A stretch of 64,000 nucleotides of DNA. Source: Beta vulgaris subsp. vulgaris. Lineage: Eukaryota; Streptophyta; Magnoliopsida; Caryophyllales; Amaranthaceae. A program made the translations under genes and the position numbers. Position 1 is the stretch's first letter, and every line of letters starts with the position of its first letter. The stretch lies in the NCBI RefSeq assembly GCF_026745355.1, contig NC_079203.1, positions 1 to 64,000 of the forward strand, read 5' to 3'. Positions 11,536-22,306 of this stretch are shown one piece after another. The notes below the pieces were generated by a model. The model had not been told where the DNA came from. It worked only from the letters and a program-made list of their open reading frames with translations, and did not search any database.

Positions 11536-13000
11536 ATGGGAGAAACACCTAACCTCGAGGAAATGCAGAGACAATATGAACAATGAGTGAGCAAAAGCTG
11601 AAATGAAGCAAGCCAATGAGCGGCTAGCTACCGACTTCACGACGTCGCAGGAGAGAATCCAGAAATTGCAGGAAGAGTTAGCGTCGTCCAAAGCTTCGAA
11701 GGTCCGACGTCGCGCTAACCTGAACGACATCCCTTTCATGGGGAACCTTTCTGAGTCAGATAGTGAGGAGCCTGAAAATGACGAAGAGCCCGAGGATGAA
11801 GATCCCTTAAACAATGAAGAGAACGATCAAGGCGAAGAGAAGCGAATCTCATGGCGAAGCGCATGGTCTAGATCGAAAAGCAGAATAAGCACTTAATGAA
11901 GCTCATGTCCCAGCTCCCCGGGGTTCTGACGCCAAGCATCGTGGAGCATCCAAACGGTTATGCAGAGTCACCATTCGTCGAAAGGATGCGAGGGTGTGCT
12001 TCCCAAAAAGCTCAATCTGCCTACCCTCGCTGCTAATTATGATGGTTCAACCGATCCAGGCGAGCATGTCGCCCAGTACAAGCAGCGGATGTGGCAAGCG
12101 TCAATTCCTTGGCATTTGGTAGAGGCCTGCATGTGCAAGTCTTTTGGAGCCACGCTCACCGGTCCCGCTTCAAATGGCTCGGATCCCTCAGGACAGAGAG
12201 CATTGGCAATTTTTCCACCCTAGTCAATAAGTTATATGAGAAGTTCGAAGGCAGTCGTAGCCTGGAAAAGCAGACGAGCGACTTATATGGCGTTGTTCAA
12301 GGACCTAAAGAATTTGTTCGCGATTATTATAATCGCTTTAATAAAGAAATGATTAGCATTAAAGATCTTGATACTAAGACTGCTATTGAATGTTTCAGTA
12401 AAGGATTAATCTTGCGATCAAAGCTTTACAACCATTTGACGAAGTACCCGTGCCAGACGTTCGAGTAAGTCAAGTCGCGAGCACTAGCGCAGATGAGATT
12501 GGAGGAAGATGATGCCATCCTCAACACCATATCAACCTGACGTGCACTAGAGACCCCTGCTGACCGGATGGCTTTCATCCCCAAGAAGAATAATTGGCGA
12601 AGCCACCCATATAGTCGCTCAAATCAGGTAAACAATGTTACTGACGTTGTCGAAAATGCAGGTAACGATGCAAGGACGGAGTCGTCGACCTTCCCAGATC
12701 TAGACTCTTACAGATTTTCCGTCGATGTCGGAGGCGTCGTGAATGCTTTGTCCAAAACTGGAGCACCCGTTCGTTGGCCAAAAGAGAGCGACCGGCCGAA
12801 AGCGCAAAAAGATCAAACAAAGTGGTGCCAGTTCCATCATGACCATGGCCATAAGACGGAGGAGTGCATTGCGTTGCGACGAGAGGTCGCGTTCATGCTT
12901 AATAAGGGGCACCTTAAAGACCTCTTGAGCGATAAAGGTAAAGCGTCCTTCGGTAGGAATACCGCGCAGTCCAACCCTCCTGCGTCACCCACGCACGTAA
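11536..13000 (+). pseudogene. gag of the Tat element
   Basis: The start at 11536 (MGETPNLEEM) is supported by the homologous start in the inverted copy at 20998 (MAEIPNLDEM). A TGA follows after 16 codons, and later blocks lie in different frames: a coiled-coil, acidic N-terminus (11603-11896), the gag core with the TDPGEHVAQYKQRMW and LYEKFEGSRSLEKQTSDLY motifs (11960-12468), and a C-terminal zinc-knuckle variant CQFHHDHGHKTEEC (12826-12867). The CxxHxxxGHxxxxC spacing is usual for this lineage. Several stops and shifts make it non-functional. Confidence 0.85.
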
Positions 13001-13129
13001 AGGTAATCAACGTTATTTCTGGTGGGTCTGATGTATGTGGACTAATGTATTCCGCAGCCAAAAGGCTAGCAAGAGAGGGTACTCCCTCGTCCGCCGTTTT
13101 TAAATCTTGCAGGTCAGCTGAAGAACGCA

Positions 13130-13545
13130 AGCTCGAAGCAATGGCAATAACCTTTGACGACGACGACGTCTGCGACGTGGAGCATCACGATCGACTAGTC
13201 ATATCCCTGACTGTCAGTAATTGCTTGTTGAAGCGGGTGTTAGTCGATGGGGGCAGCTCAGCCAACATCATATTCAAGAGCGCCCTCGAAGGTATGGGTT
13301 TGTGCGATAAAGATATTACTACAAAATCTACTGTTTTGGTAGGATTCAGTGGAGAGGCCCAACATACTGTCGGACGGAGTGATCACATTGCCAACGCTAG
13401 CCAAAGGCGTCAACCTGCCAACTAGATTCAACGTTGTGGATTGCCCGTCCGCGTATAACATCATTCTCGGCACTCCATGGATACACAAGATGAAGGCCGT
13501 CCCTCAACTTATCATCAGTCGCTGAAGTTTCTAACCAGATGGGGT
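13130..13545 (+). pseudogene. aspartic protease of the Tat element
   Basis: The active-site block reads VLVDGGSSANIIF (near 13237-13275), with DGG in place of DSG/DTG as is common in Tat elements. The companion motif YNIILGTPWIHKM (13455-13493) is in another frame, so there is a shift between 13370 and 13420. Confidence 0.82.
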
Positions 13546-13727
13546 GTCCAGGAAATAAAGGGCGAGCAGAAATCTGCAAGAGAATGCTATAGTTCGTCGC
13601 TCAAACCCCCAAAAGCGTCCATCTAGCAATTAAAGGATGGATCAACGCCCGACGCGCCCAGCGAGCAGGACGTGGATGAAGTGATGCTCGATCCATCCCC
13701 GATCGTGTCGTTCGAATCGGAGCGACG

Positions 13728-15010
13728 TTGTCGCAAGAAATACGAGGTCAGTTAGTTGATTTTTTGAAAGCTAACCAAGATTGTTTTGCTTGGTCCCATG
13801 AGGATATGACAGGAATCAGTCCTGACGTCATCACGCATAAGCTCAACGTCGACCCCGCTCATAAGCCTGTAAAACAGAAAAGACGCAAATTCGCACCCGA
13901 AAGGAATCAAGTCATCAATGACGAGGTTCAAAAGCTGATCGACACTGGAAAGATTCGTGAGGTAAAGCATCCAGATTGGTTAGCCAATGTCGTGGTGGTC
14001 AGCAAAAAGAACGGGAAGTGGAGAGTCAGCATCGACTTCACAGATTTGAACAAAGCGTGTCCCAAGGATCCATTCCCTCTCCCTCATATAGATGCAATGG
14101 TCGACGCGACGGCAAGTCACGAGCTTTTAACGTTCATGGACGCATATTCCAGGTACAACCAAATATTGATGCATCCGGACGATCAGGAAAAGACCGAGTT
14201 TGTCACTGATAAAGGTATATATTGTTATAAGTTCACCTTTGGTTTGAAAACGCAGTGCCACATATCAGCGATTGGTCAACTAAATGTTTAAAGACCAACT
14301 GGGCGACACCATGGAAGTATACATAACGATATGCTCGTCAAATCCAAGCGAGCAGACGATCACACCAGCATCTGTCGGAGGCTTTGATGTCCTGCAAGTA
14401 TGGCATGAAATTAAATCCCACTAAGTGCACATTGGTAGTGTCGCAGGAAAGTTCTTAGGTACGTTGTTACGCAACGAGGAATTGAAGCCAGCCCGAATCA
14501 AATAAAAGCCATCATTAACATTCAATCTCCACGAAGCGTCAAGGAGGTGCAAAAGTTAACCGGTCGTGTAGCCACGGTGAATCGTTTAATATCCCAGTCG
14601 TCTGAAAAATGCCATCTATTTTATGACGTCCTAAGAAAGAATAAGGGCTTTGACTGGTCGCAGCAACACGAAGACGCGCTACAGAAACTTAAAAGCTACT
14701 TAGTGTCGCTGCCATTGCTGTTGAAGCCAAATATCGGAGAGACGTTGCAGCTTTATCTCGCGGTAAGCAATGTGTCCGTCAGTGTTGTCCTGACGCGGGA
14801 AGCAGAAAGCCAACACTACCAATCTACTATGTCAGTAATCTTTGCTAGACGCGGAGACCAGTTATTCTCTCATTAGAGAAGCTCATTTTAGCCATAGTCG
14901 TAGCTGTTAAAAAACTTAGGCACTATTTTGAAACACATATTGTTATCGTTATGACTAACTATCCTATCAAGTCTGTCTTGCGACATCCAGAATTGACAGG
15001 ATGCCAATGA
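13728..15010 (+). pseudogene. reverse transcriptase and first RNase H of the Tat element
   Basis: RT runs from QDCFAWSHEDMTGISPDVI to the FGLK region in one open block (13728-14291), with KKNGKWRVSIDFTDLNKACP as a clear family motif. The catalytic box falls near 14317-14340 but is broken by a small deletion just at the two aspartates. The frame resumes in the RNase H/connection region 14547-14876 (GRVATVNRLISQS; LRKNKGFDWSQQHEDALQKL). Further shifts occur up to about 15010. Confidence 0.85.
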
Positions 15011-15054
15011 GCAAGTGGGCAATAGCACTCGGTGCCTACGACATCCAGTTTCAT

Positions 15055-15500
15055 AAGAACAGCTATCAAGTCTCAAGCCTTGGCAGATTTTGTGGCAGAC
15101 TTTAGCCCAGAGCTAGAAAAGATTGTGGACGACCAAGTCGCAAAGATTAATCAAGTAAACGACGACTCTTGGATACTGTTTGTTGATGGATCTTCTAATT
15201 TTCGTGGTGCGGGTCTTGGCATTGTGCTAAAGTCGCCACAAGGGGCAAGATAGTACGAGCCATTTGCTGTGAATTCAGAGCGACGAATAACGAAGCCGAA
15301 TACGAGCGCTCATAGCAGAATGCACTAGCAGAAATATGGAGCAAAAGCATTGAAAGTCTCAGCGATTCACTGCTGATAGTCAGCCAAGTCAAGGGCGAAT
15401 TCGCGGCAAAGGATCTAAAATGGCCATGTACTTAGAAATAGCTCAGCGTAAAAGTAAAGTGTTTAATTCATTTGACATTTTGCAGATACCAAGGACCAGA
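15055..15500 (+). pseudogene. second (archaeal-type) RNase H of the Tat element
   Basis: The block WILFVDGSSNFRGAGLGIVL (about 15169-15228) is the start of the additional RNase H that Tat elements carry between the normal RNase H and integrase. It follows the ALADFVADFSPE linker. A stop comes at 15251 and the rest is in shifted frames. Confidence 0.8.
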
Positions 15501-15699
15501 ATACGCAAGCGGATGCATTGGCCAATCTCGGATCTTCTTTAAGGGACATTTCGTTTACGTCCGTCCCTATAGTTCATTTGGCAAATCCTGCTATCGCTGG
15601 GAGAGTTGGGGACGTTGTCACGACGACGGTCGAACGGCTTCAAGACAACCATGAGGTCGTCAGTAACATCGATAAGGCAGAAGCACGTAGAATTCGGTT

Positions 15700-16560
15700 C
15701 AAAGCGTCGCGATACATACTCATTCAAGGAGTACTGTTCAAAAAATCTGCCGCAGGCCTTTACCTGCATTGTTTGGAGAAGGATCAGTGGGGGCAAGTCC
15801 TGAAGGTCATGCATGAAGGCACTTGTGGAAATCACTCTGGAGGACGCAGTTTATCCAACAGAGTGTTGCGCATGGATACTATTGGCCAACAATGAAAAAG
15901 ACACAATAAGGTATGTCGCCAAGTGCAATAGCTGTCAATGACATGCAGGTATGACGCATAAACCTTGTGAAGTTTTGCATCCTACTCTAACACCCTGGCC
16001 TTTCATGAGATGGGGAATGGACATAATAGATAAGTTACCCCCAGCCCCAGGCCAGAAGGTCTTTATGCTGACACTAACTGACTACTTTTCTAAATGGATT
16101 GAAGCAGGTTCTTTTCAACAGGTACGTGACTAGGAAGTGATTTCTTTTATATAACTAACATTATTTGCAGGTTGGTGTTCCGTCGAGATAGTATGCGACA
16201 ATGGGTTGCAATTCATTAGCAACGAGACAAGACGTTTCTGCACGATGGAGCATAACGGTTAACGTCAACACCAAGATACCCGCAAGCCAATGGACAGGCT
16301 GAGTCCAGTAACAAGACGATCATTGACTCTTTAAGAAGCGACTCACAGCCAAGAAGGGTAAATGGCGGAGGCGTTGCCTTCCATCTTATGGCTAATCGCA
16401 CGACACCGCACACTGCGACTGGACAAACACCATTCTCACTAGTATATGGTTGCGAGGTTGTCCTGCCTTCAGAAGTGAGCGTCCCGACTGCGAGATGTAG
16501 TCTAGCGACGGAGCGACAGAACTGCGATGAACTTGTGAACGACCTAGATATCATCGAGTC
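15700..16560 (+). pseudogene. integrase of the Tat element
   Basis: An HHCC-type N-terminus is visible (HEGTCGNHSGGRSL near 15810-15850, then Cys pairs near 15920). The core follows with GMDIIDKLPP and LTDYFSKWIEA (16014-16110), the second catalytic Asp in IVCDNGLQFIS (16185-16217) and the Glu in NGQAESSN (about 16290). Next comes the RTTPHTATGQTPFSLVYG block (16395-16448). Frame shifts separate these pieces. The coding similarity ends at about 16550, where an inverted LTR tip is fused on. Confidence 0.85.
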
Positions 16561-16609
16561 ATCACGTCGTTGCGTCAATGTCATCCTGTCAAAAAATTCA
16601 GCCATAATA
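16551..16609 (-). repeat. Inverted copy of the LTR start fused to the integrase end
   Basis: These 59 bases match the reverse complement of the first ~59 bases of the 5' LTR (10849-10907) with only a few mismatches, ending in GCCATAATA against the LTR start TGTTATGGC. Confidence 0.8.
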
Positions 16610-17246
16610 TCTGCGTCGCTAACTGTTAGCGACCTTAGCGTTCTCTCACTGTGTGTTGTTGACTTTCAGGGAAGTCACTCCCGTCTGTTCCGATACAGTG
16701 CGACGATCTTTACGACGCGACAAGTAGACTTACATATTATTATACAATAGAACAAGAGGCGGCGGTCGTCACTATTCAAAGTCTTTCGATCTTCTCCTAC
16801 CCCAGCTAAACGTTACAACCGGGGAACTACCATTTCAAAGCCACAACTGTTTGCGACGTTCCATTTATTTTTCTGGCAATCGCACGTAAGTGTTTATATA
16901 TTTCCTATGTGTATTCTAAGTTGCTGAGTCCAAACGTTACGTCTAAACGACCAATGAAGGCTTACAAAGCGCCTGACTATTCTCTAGAAACGTCAGAATA
17001 ACGACTGAAACACATGCATGTCGCACAAAGCGAAAACATAAGATTAAATTTGCTGGAGAACAAAAGCATAATTGTCAAAGTTATGGCCACCCCAATGGGG
17101 GACCCAAAAGCACAAACATAAGAAGTTATGGTCACCCCCGTAGGTGACCCAAAAAGTACAAAACAAAGAGTCACTCCCTTGAGTGACCCAAAACAAAGTT
17201 TGATAAAGTTTAAAGAAAGAAGGCATAATGTAAAGTGATAAAAAAC
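16610..17246 (+). repeat. Tat 3' spacer with three hairpin units
   Basis: The spacer between pol and the antisense ORF. It contains three similar, self-complementary blocks spaced 45 and about 40 bp apart: 17085-17104, 17130-17149 (GGTCACC, six-base loop, GGTGACC) and 17170-17187 (GTCACTC, four-base loop, GAGTGAC). Each is followed by GACCCAAAA. No coding potential is seen. Confidence 0.7.
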
Positions 17247-19181
17247 TAAGCGTCCGAGATCTTGCTAGCTTCTTTCTCCGGCGACACAGCAACTAACGGA
17301 GTAATGGCTGGGACCTCCTTCTCAGTCTCTGGGTTGGGCGGCACGTCCGACGCAATGAACCCGGCGCAAGACGGAGCATTCTCATCCACCTTTGATGAAG
17401 AATCCACCGTCGCAGCCAAGTCTTCTTCGTCCATCAGATCCTTAATCGACCCCATGTACTGAAGGTACAGGTCTATATCCTTTTGTGGCGTCCACGACGC
17501 CGTCTTCTTCATCAAAAACTGATACATGAACTTAGCCCTGACCCTAGTGGTCACCTCAGCCTCAAGAAGGTCCAGCTCATTCTTCTGTGCATCGACGTTC
17601 GCTTGGAGAGCTTCGATCTCCCGACGCGATGATTCTTCCAACTTAGCCGCTTTCTTCCTAATCTTCTCCGGCTCTTCTCCGTTTTTCTTCAAAGTTTCCC
17701 CCATGTCCTCCACAATCTTCTTGCTTGTAAGATTCCAGTTCAGTGTCTTTGGACTTCGCGTCCGACTCGGTCTTCTCCATCCTTTGCTTCATGGACATAT
17801 GACCCTTCAGCAAGGCTGAGATCTCCCACTTTGCCATAAGGAGATGTTGAGAGGACTGCATAAAGAAGGGAGAGTGTGTGTCATTTGGTAGTTATAAATT
17901 ATTATCATAATAACATAGCATCATAAAGTGAGTTAAGCAACTATACCTGAAATAGGAGCTCTAATCCATCCGACATCATGCGGGGAAGAGTGTGTTCCTT
18001 TATCCTTTCCATAGCACTAGGAAAAAGGAACCTGTCAGCCTCAGGTCATATGGACCTCTCCAACGACATAAAGTCGTTAGGGACGGTCACAGTGTACGAG
18101 GTCCCACTCTTGTCCGGAGGGGCCAAAAAATCAATTTTGTGCGTCTTAGACACGACATCTTGTTCGTCATCCAAGTGGACGACGATCGTTGTATCCTTCT
18201 TTGTCGACGTCGTCGACGGGGACACAGTGTCCGCAGAGGATTCCCTCTTGCGTTTGTGCAGGATTTCAGCCAGTGCTTGGCTATCCAGACTCCCCCTAGG
18301 GCGCGATTGTGATGAACCTGTCCAAGAGCGTTTAGTCAGTAAAATGAATTTTTCTGACAATGTTATACCCTGAAGCAAAAAGAATAGGTAAACTTACCAG
18401 ATGCCATAGATGAACAACTGTCTTGGATAGCGAATATAATTCTTCTGAACTGCCTGTCTTCTTCTGGTTCTTTTAGAAACTTGTCACAAAGACTCTGAGA
18501 CTCGTCGCGATGCGACAGTAACTTGGGATTAAGACCTGCAGTAGAAACGATGTAAGAGTATTGTTAACGATGCGACACGAAAGTAAAAAGACTGAAAATA
18601 AACACACCTTTAGTGTTCCAGCCGCCAATCAAGGACTTCCCAGCTTCCCCTAGCGATGATTTCTTCACAAACACATATCTGTTCTTCCAACCTCTGTCGT
18701 TCGACTGAACTCCCCCAACCAGAGGTTCTAACCTCGCTTTTGCATGTAGGGCTATTCTATTTTTGGCTTTGACCCTAATTTCATAGTATAGCAGTAGGTC
18801 GTGAAGGGTGAAGGCTTCTTCCCACGACGTCGTCACCCTGTCGATGACTCTCAGAATCCGCCAGCTTGGGGCATAATCTGCCCAGGGCTGATCTTGGTAA
18901 ATCTGCATCAGGTCTCTTGCTAGGGGGGTGAAGGGAAGTCTTAGGCCTATTTTGAAAGGGTACTCATAAAGCACCACCTAGGTGGTTCGTCCGACTCTGC
19001 ATTTCTAATAACAGTGTTGTCGGGCAAATTCCCTAAGTCTAAAAAACCTTAGCATGTCTTCTTCTGACATAGTTGACAGTTCGTCCTCATTTTCATTCCT
19101 TTGTTCTACGACTTTTTCTTTGCCTCTCGACTTTTCCTAGTTTTTTACGAACGTCCTAATGCTACGTCTACTAGGTGCCAT
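17247..19181 (-). pseudogene. antisense accessory ORF of the Tat element (PF04195-like), spliced and decayed
   Basis: An ATG at 19181 (minus strand) opens MAPSRRSIRTFVKN, then a stop and a shift. The long block 18978-18564 (YEYPFKIGLRLPFTPLARDL) resembles the 'putative gypsy type transposon' domain known from antisense ORFs of Tat elements. Possible GT-AG introns are 18536-18607 (72 bp) and 17856-17946 (91 bp). A GT-AG pair at 18370-18397 is only 28 nt and may be an intron remnant. Later blocks encode a Ser/Thr-rich segment (18378-18046) and a charged coiled-coil C-terminus (17861-17246). The function of this protein family is not known. It is opposite in strand to gag-pol and lies between pol and the 3' LTR. 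Confidence 0.72.
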
Positions 19182-19643
19182 GAGTGCGATTGAGGAAGAG
19201 AGAAAAAAATGCGAATTAAAGGAATTGACAAACGAAAAGTAGAAAAAATACCTGGTATTAGTGATCGTTTCTCCGACGGAGAGAATGATGGGAGTTATGG
19301 AAATTATCTTGCTTAAGGAGAGAGAAAGATTTGGTGGCTTGAAATTCTCAACCGCCCACGATATTTATGCCTTCGAAAATAATCATTACCTTGGGCCAAC
19401 GGTTAGAATTAAACGGCTATTTAAAAAAAAAACTACCTTTTCGATTTGAGACCTTTGGGTTGCCTAATATAACCGCTTAAGTGGATCTTCCTTCCTTCCT
19501 TATGTTTTTCTGTAAGATATTTTCTATATTTGTTGTATGAGATTTTTTCTATGCTTTCTTGCTAAAGTATCTTGATTACATTGAGATATTTCGCTTGGTT
19601 TATTGATTGTCTCATGGTTTTTGTGTTACCCTGATTCGACAAT
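19182..19643. other. Upstream region of the antisense ORF
   Basis: Non-coding AT-rich sequence between the antisense ORF start and the polypurine tract. It may hold the antisense promoter, but no certain element was seen. Confidence 0.4.
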
Positions 19644-19654
19644 TGGGGGCAAAC
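19641..19654 (+). other. Polypurine tract of the Tat element
   Basis: AATTGGGGGCAAAC abuts the 3' LTR start, the position where plus-strand synthesis is primed. Confidence 0.7.
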
Positions 19655-20292
19655 TGTTATGGCTAAGTTTTTACAGGGTGACATTGACATGATGACATGA
19701 TGACGTGACGATTATGACGTGAAGACGCGACGGAGAGACACGAGGATAAAGCCAGTTGAGAGACCATAACAGATTTTCTGAAAAAGGAAGGAGTTCAATA
19801 AGGCATCAAATCAGCCGTGAGAGCCGTTGGTGAGAGTAAATTGAACAAAGGAGGAAAGGGGATTGCGACGTTGGAGTGTAATTATGAAGATCTCCTATAA
19901 TCAAGAGACCGTTATCTTTGTAATAAACTAGGAATTCATTAGTGCATTCAATGAGAAAAAGCCAAAAGATAAAAATACGGCCAAGGACATACAAAAAGGA
20001 AAACGAGTATCATTAGACGAGACCACTAGACAATTTTTGTACTAAGAGAAAAAGAGAGCATAAGCTGTAACGATTGTCACTAACTTGTAGCGACAGTCAA
20101 CAATAGTAGATTGGTGGATCCATATCCACCCGCGGTTTTTACCCACCTTCATTGGGGTTTTCCACGTCACCATCTTTGCGTGTTCTTCCCCTTTGATCCC
20201 CATTGCATTCATATCTTGCATTATCAAACTCATAATCTGGTTAAATCGTCCCAAATTAATTCTGTCGTAAAAGACAAATTTTAGCATAAACA
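19655..20292 (+). repeat. 3' LTR of the Tat element
   Basis: It begins TGTTATGGCTAAGTTTTT and ends TTTTAGCATAAACA. Similarity with the 5' LTR is strong near both ends and patchy in the middle, which suggests great age or a different subfamily. A reading frame from the inverted gag beyond it runs into it by chance. Confidence 0.85.
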
Positions 20293-20998
20293 TAGAATAT
20301 GAAAGCATAAGTGTAAGTTGTTGATGCTTCCTGGCTTGAGAGAACCGAGCCATTTGCGAGCGGGGCCGGTCAGCGTGGCTCCGAAAGATTTGCACATGCA
20401 TGCCTCCACAAGATGTCAGGGGATTGACGCCTTGCCACATTCGCTGCTTATACTGGGCGACATGTTCACCTGGATTGGTTGAACTGTCATATGTGGCGAG
20501 AAGGACGGGCAAGTTGAGCTTTTTAGAGAGCACAGACTTTGAAATTCTTTCCACGAACGGTGACTCTGCATAGCCATCAGGATGTTCGACGATGCTTGGC
20601 GTTGGTGCTCCTGGGAGCTGGGACATGAGCTTCATCAAGCGCTGGTTTTGCTTTTCGATCAGGATCATCCGCTTTGCCATGGGATCTGCATCTCCTATGT
20701 CGGGAGTCTTCTCATAATCATTAAGGGGATCTTCCTTCTCGAGCTCTTCGTCGCCTTCAGAATCGACGCCATTAGAATCGGTTAGATTTTGCATGAAAGG
20801 GATATCTTCCACACTAGCACGACGTTTAGCCTTGGACGCTTTAGACGAAGCTAGCTCTTCTTGCAGCTTTTGGATTTTTTCTTGAGACGTAGAGAAGTCA
20901 GAGGACAGGCGTTCATTAACTTTTTTCATCTCAGTCATCTCTGCCTTCATTTGATCGTAGAGCTTTTGCATCTCGTCGAGATTTGGGATTTCAGCCAT
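20293..20998 (-). pseudogene. gag 5' part of a second, inverted Tat-type element
   Basis: On the minus strand an ATG at 20998 opens a gag N-terminus homologous to the one at 11536. It shares the coiled coil (STSQEKIQKLQEELASSKAS), the acidic stretch and the KKLNLPVLLATYDSSTNPGEH core. Similarity stops at about 20293, exactly where the plus-strand 3' LTR ends, so the gene is cut by that junction. Compared with the plus-strand copy its frame is better preserved. Confidence 0.85.
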
Positions 20999-21035
20999 TG
21001 GATGGGTTTTAGAAGAAAGTAGCTAATCTGGTTGT

Positions 21036-21582
21036 GCCCCACGGTGGGCGCCAAATTGTTTATATATATATGCTGAAATTCGCCTTACGACAGAATTAAA
21101 GTTGGGGACTTGACAACCAGACGTTTGAACTAATATATCAAATTAAAGGAATAATGCAAAGGGGAAATTCAGGGGAATGACACAAGGAAATGGTGACGCA
21201 GAAAACCCCAATGAAGGTGGGTAAAAACCGCGGGTGGAGATGATTCCACCAATAAACCATCGATGATCGTCGTTTCAGATGAATAACAATTGTTACAATT
21301 TATCTTTTTTATCGAAGTACAAGAATAGTATCGATGAATGCGAATGGCAAATAGCTTTTACTTGTATGCTCTTTCTCTGAATAATGCCGTGTGTTTCTTT
21401 ATGGCTTTTTCTGTGCTTAAGTATTATAATTCTAAGCTAGGATTTTACAACGATTATTTTCCCTAAATCTAGGAGATTCTCCTTGCTATGCTCAACTGAT
21501 CACATCCGCCTCCTAGCTTCGTGCAACTGTCGCTTGCTCGCAGCCTTGTTGGTCAAGCACGTTCAAATTGTAACCCTTCTTT
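21036..21582 (-). repeat. Primer-binding site and LTR part of the inverted Tat-type element
   Basis: The 18-base primer-binding site seen at 11484 recurs inverted at 21036-21053. From 21057 the sequence is LTR-like in reverse, with the CCGCGGGTGG and CCCCAATGAAGGTGGGTAAA parts near 21190-21240 matching the other LTRs. The outer end of this LTR is not clear; an hAT insertion follows at 21591. Confidence 0.65.
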
Positions 21583-21590
21583 CTCGGAAC

Positions 21591-22219
21591 TAGAGATGGC
21601 CAACAGTGCGGGCCAATCTAGCCCAGCCCAACTTGTGGGTCGTGTGGGTCGGGCCAACAAAAATCCTGGTCCAGCCCAGCTCAAACCGTGAAATTGGTGT
21701 GTGGGTCGTGGGCCAGATTTCTTGAGCCTAGCCGCCTACTAAAAACCCCCAGTCCGGACCATGAAACCGGTCCAACCCGACCCATGAACCAGACCAGCCC
21801 AATCCAAGTAAATATTGAACCAAATGGTGTATATTTTAATCAAATTGTATATATTCTAATCAAATTGCATATATTATAATTCAATCAAATTTAAAAATAA
21901 TGAAATCATTCATTGATATTAATATTTCTATATATTTGTAATTCATTTTAAAGATTTTATGTAACAATAATGAATAATTTCAATGATTAAATAATTTTGA
22001 AAAAAAAATCTCATGTCGGCCCGTCAGTCCGGTCCAGTCCACCAGACCCACGAATCGTGAAAACCGGTAACAGACCGGTGTGGGTCAAGATTTTTCAGCC
22101 CGCAAACCAGCCTGCCCAACTCATGAATTTCACGGTCCGACCCTGGACCGTGAAATCTTAGCCCAGCCCACTACGGCCTACGGTCCGGCCTGCCCAACCC
22201 GCACTAGTGGCCATTACTA
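21591..22219. mobile_element. Non-autonomous hAT element (629 bp)
   Basis: The ends are inverted repeats: TAGAGATGGCCAACAGTGCG on the left, and TAGTAATGGCCACTAGTGCG as the reverse complement of the right end. It is flanked by a perfect 8 bp duplication, CTCGGAAC (21583-21590 and 22220-22227), the hAT signature. Subterminal regions are rich in GGGCC/GGCCC and CCGGTC motifs on both strands; the middle is AT-rich. There is no transposase. Confidence 0.92.
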
Positions 22220-22306
22220 CTCGGAACATTAGTTACTTGCCTGGCTAACTTAGTCATTGTGTCGTACTTTCGCGGTTAGTCTTGCATCTTAATATTAAGG
22301 TCCTTA

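Larger units (their letters stand above)
10849..20292 (+). mobile_element. Ty3/gypsy retrotransposon, Tat lineage, decayed
   Basis: A 5' LTR (10849-11480) is followed by a primer-binding site, gag, protease, RT, RNase H, a second RNase H, integrase, a long non-coding spacer, an antisense ORF, a polypurine tract and a 3' LTR (19655-20292). The second RNase H before integrase and the antisense ORF after pol are hallmarks of plant Tat elements. Both LTRs start TGTTATGGCT and end AGCATAAACA but have diverged strongly. The flanks do not match (GGGCC left, TAGAA right), so there is no target-site duplication. The two LTRs may come from different copies brought together by recombination. Pol has many frame changes. 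Confidence 0.9.

Noticed and set aside
16216..16605. 129-codon minus-strand ORF
   Set aside because: It is antisense to the integrase and begins in the inverted LTR tip; it has no domain.
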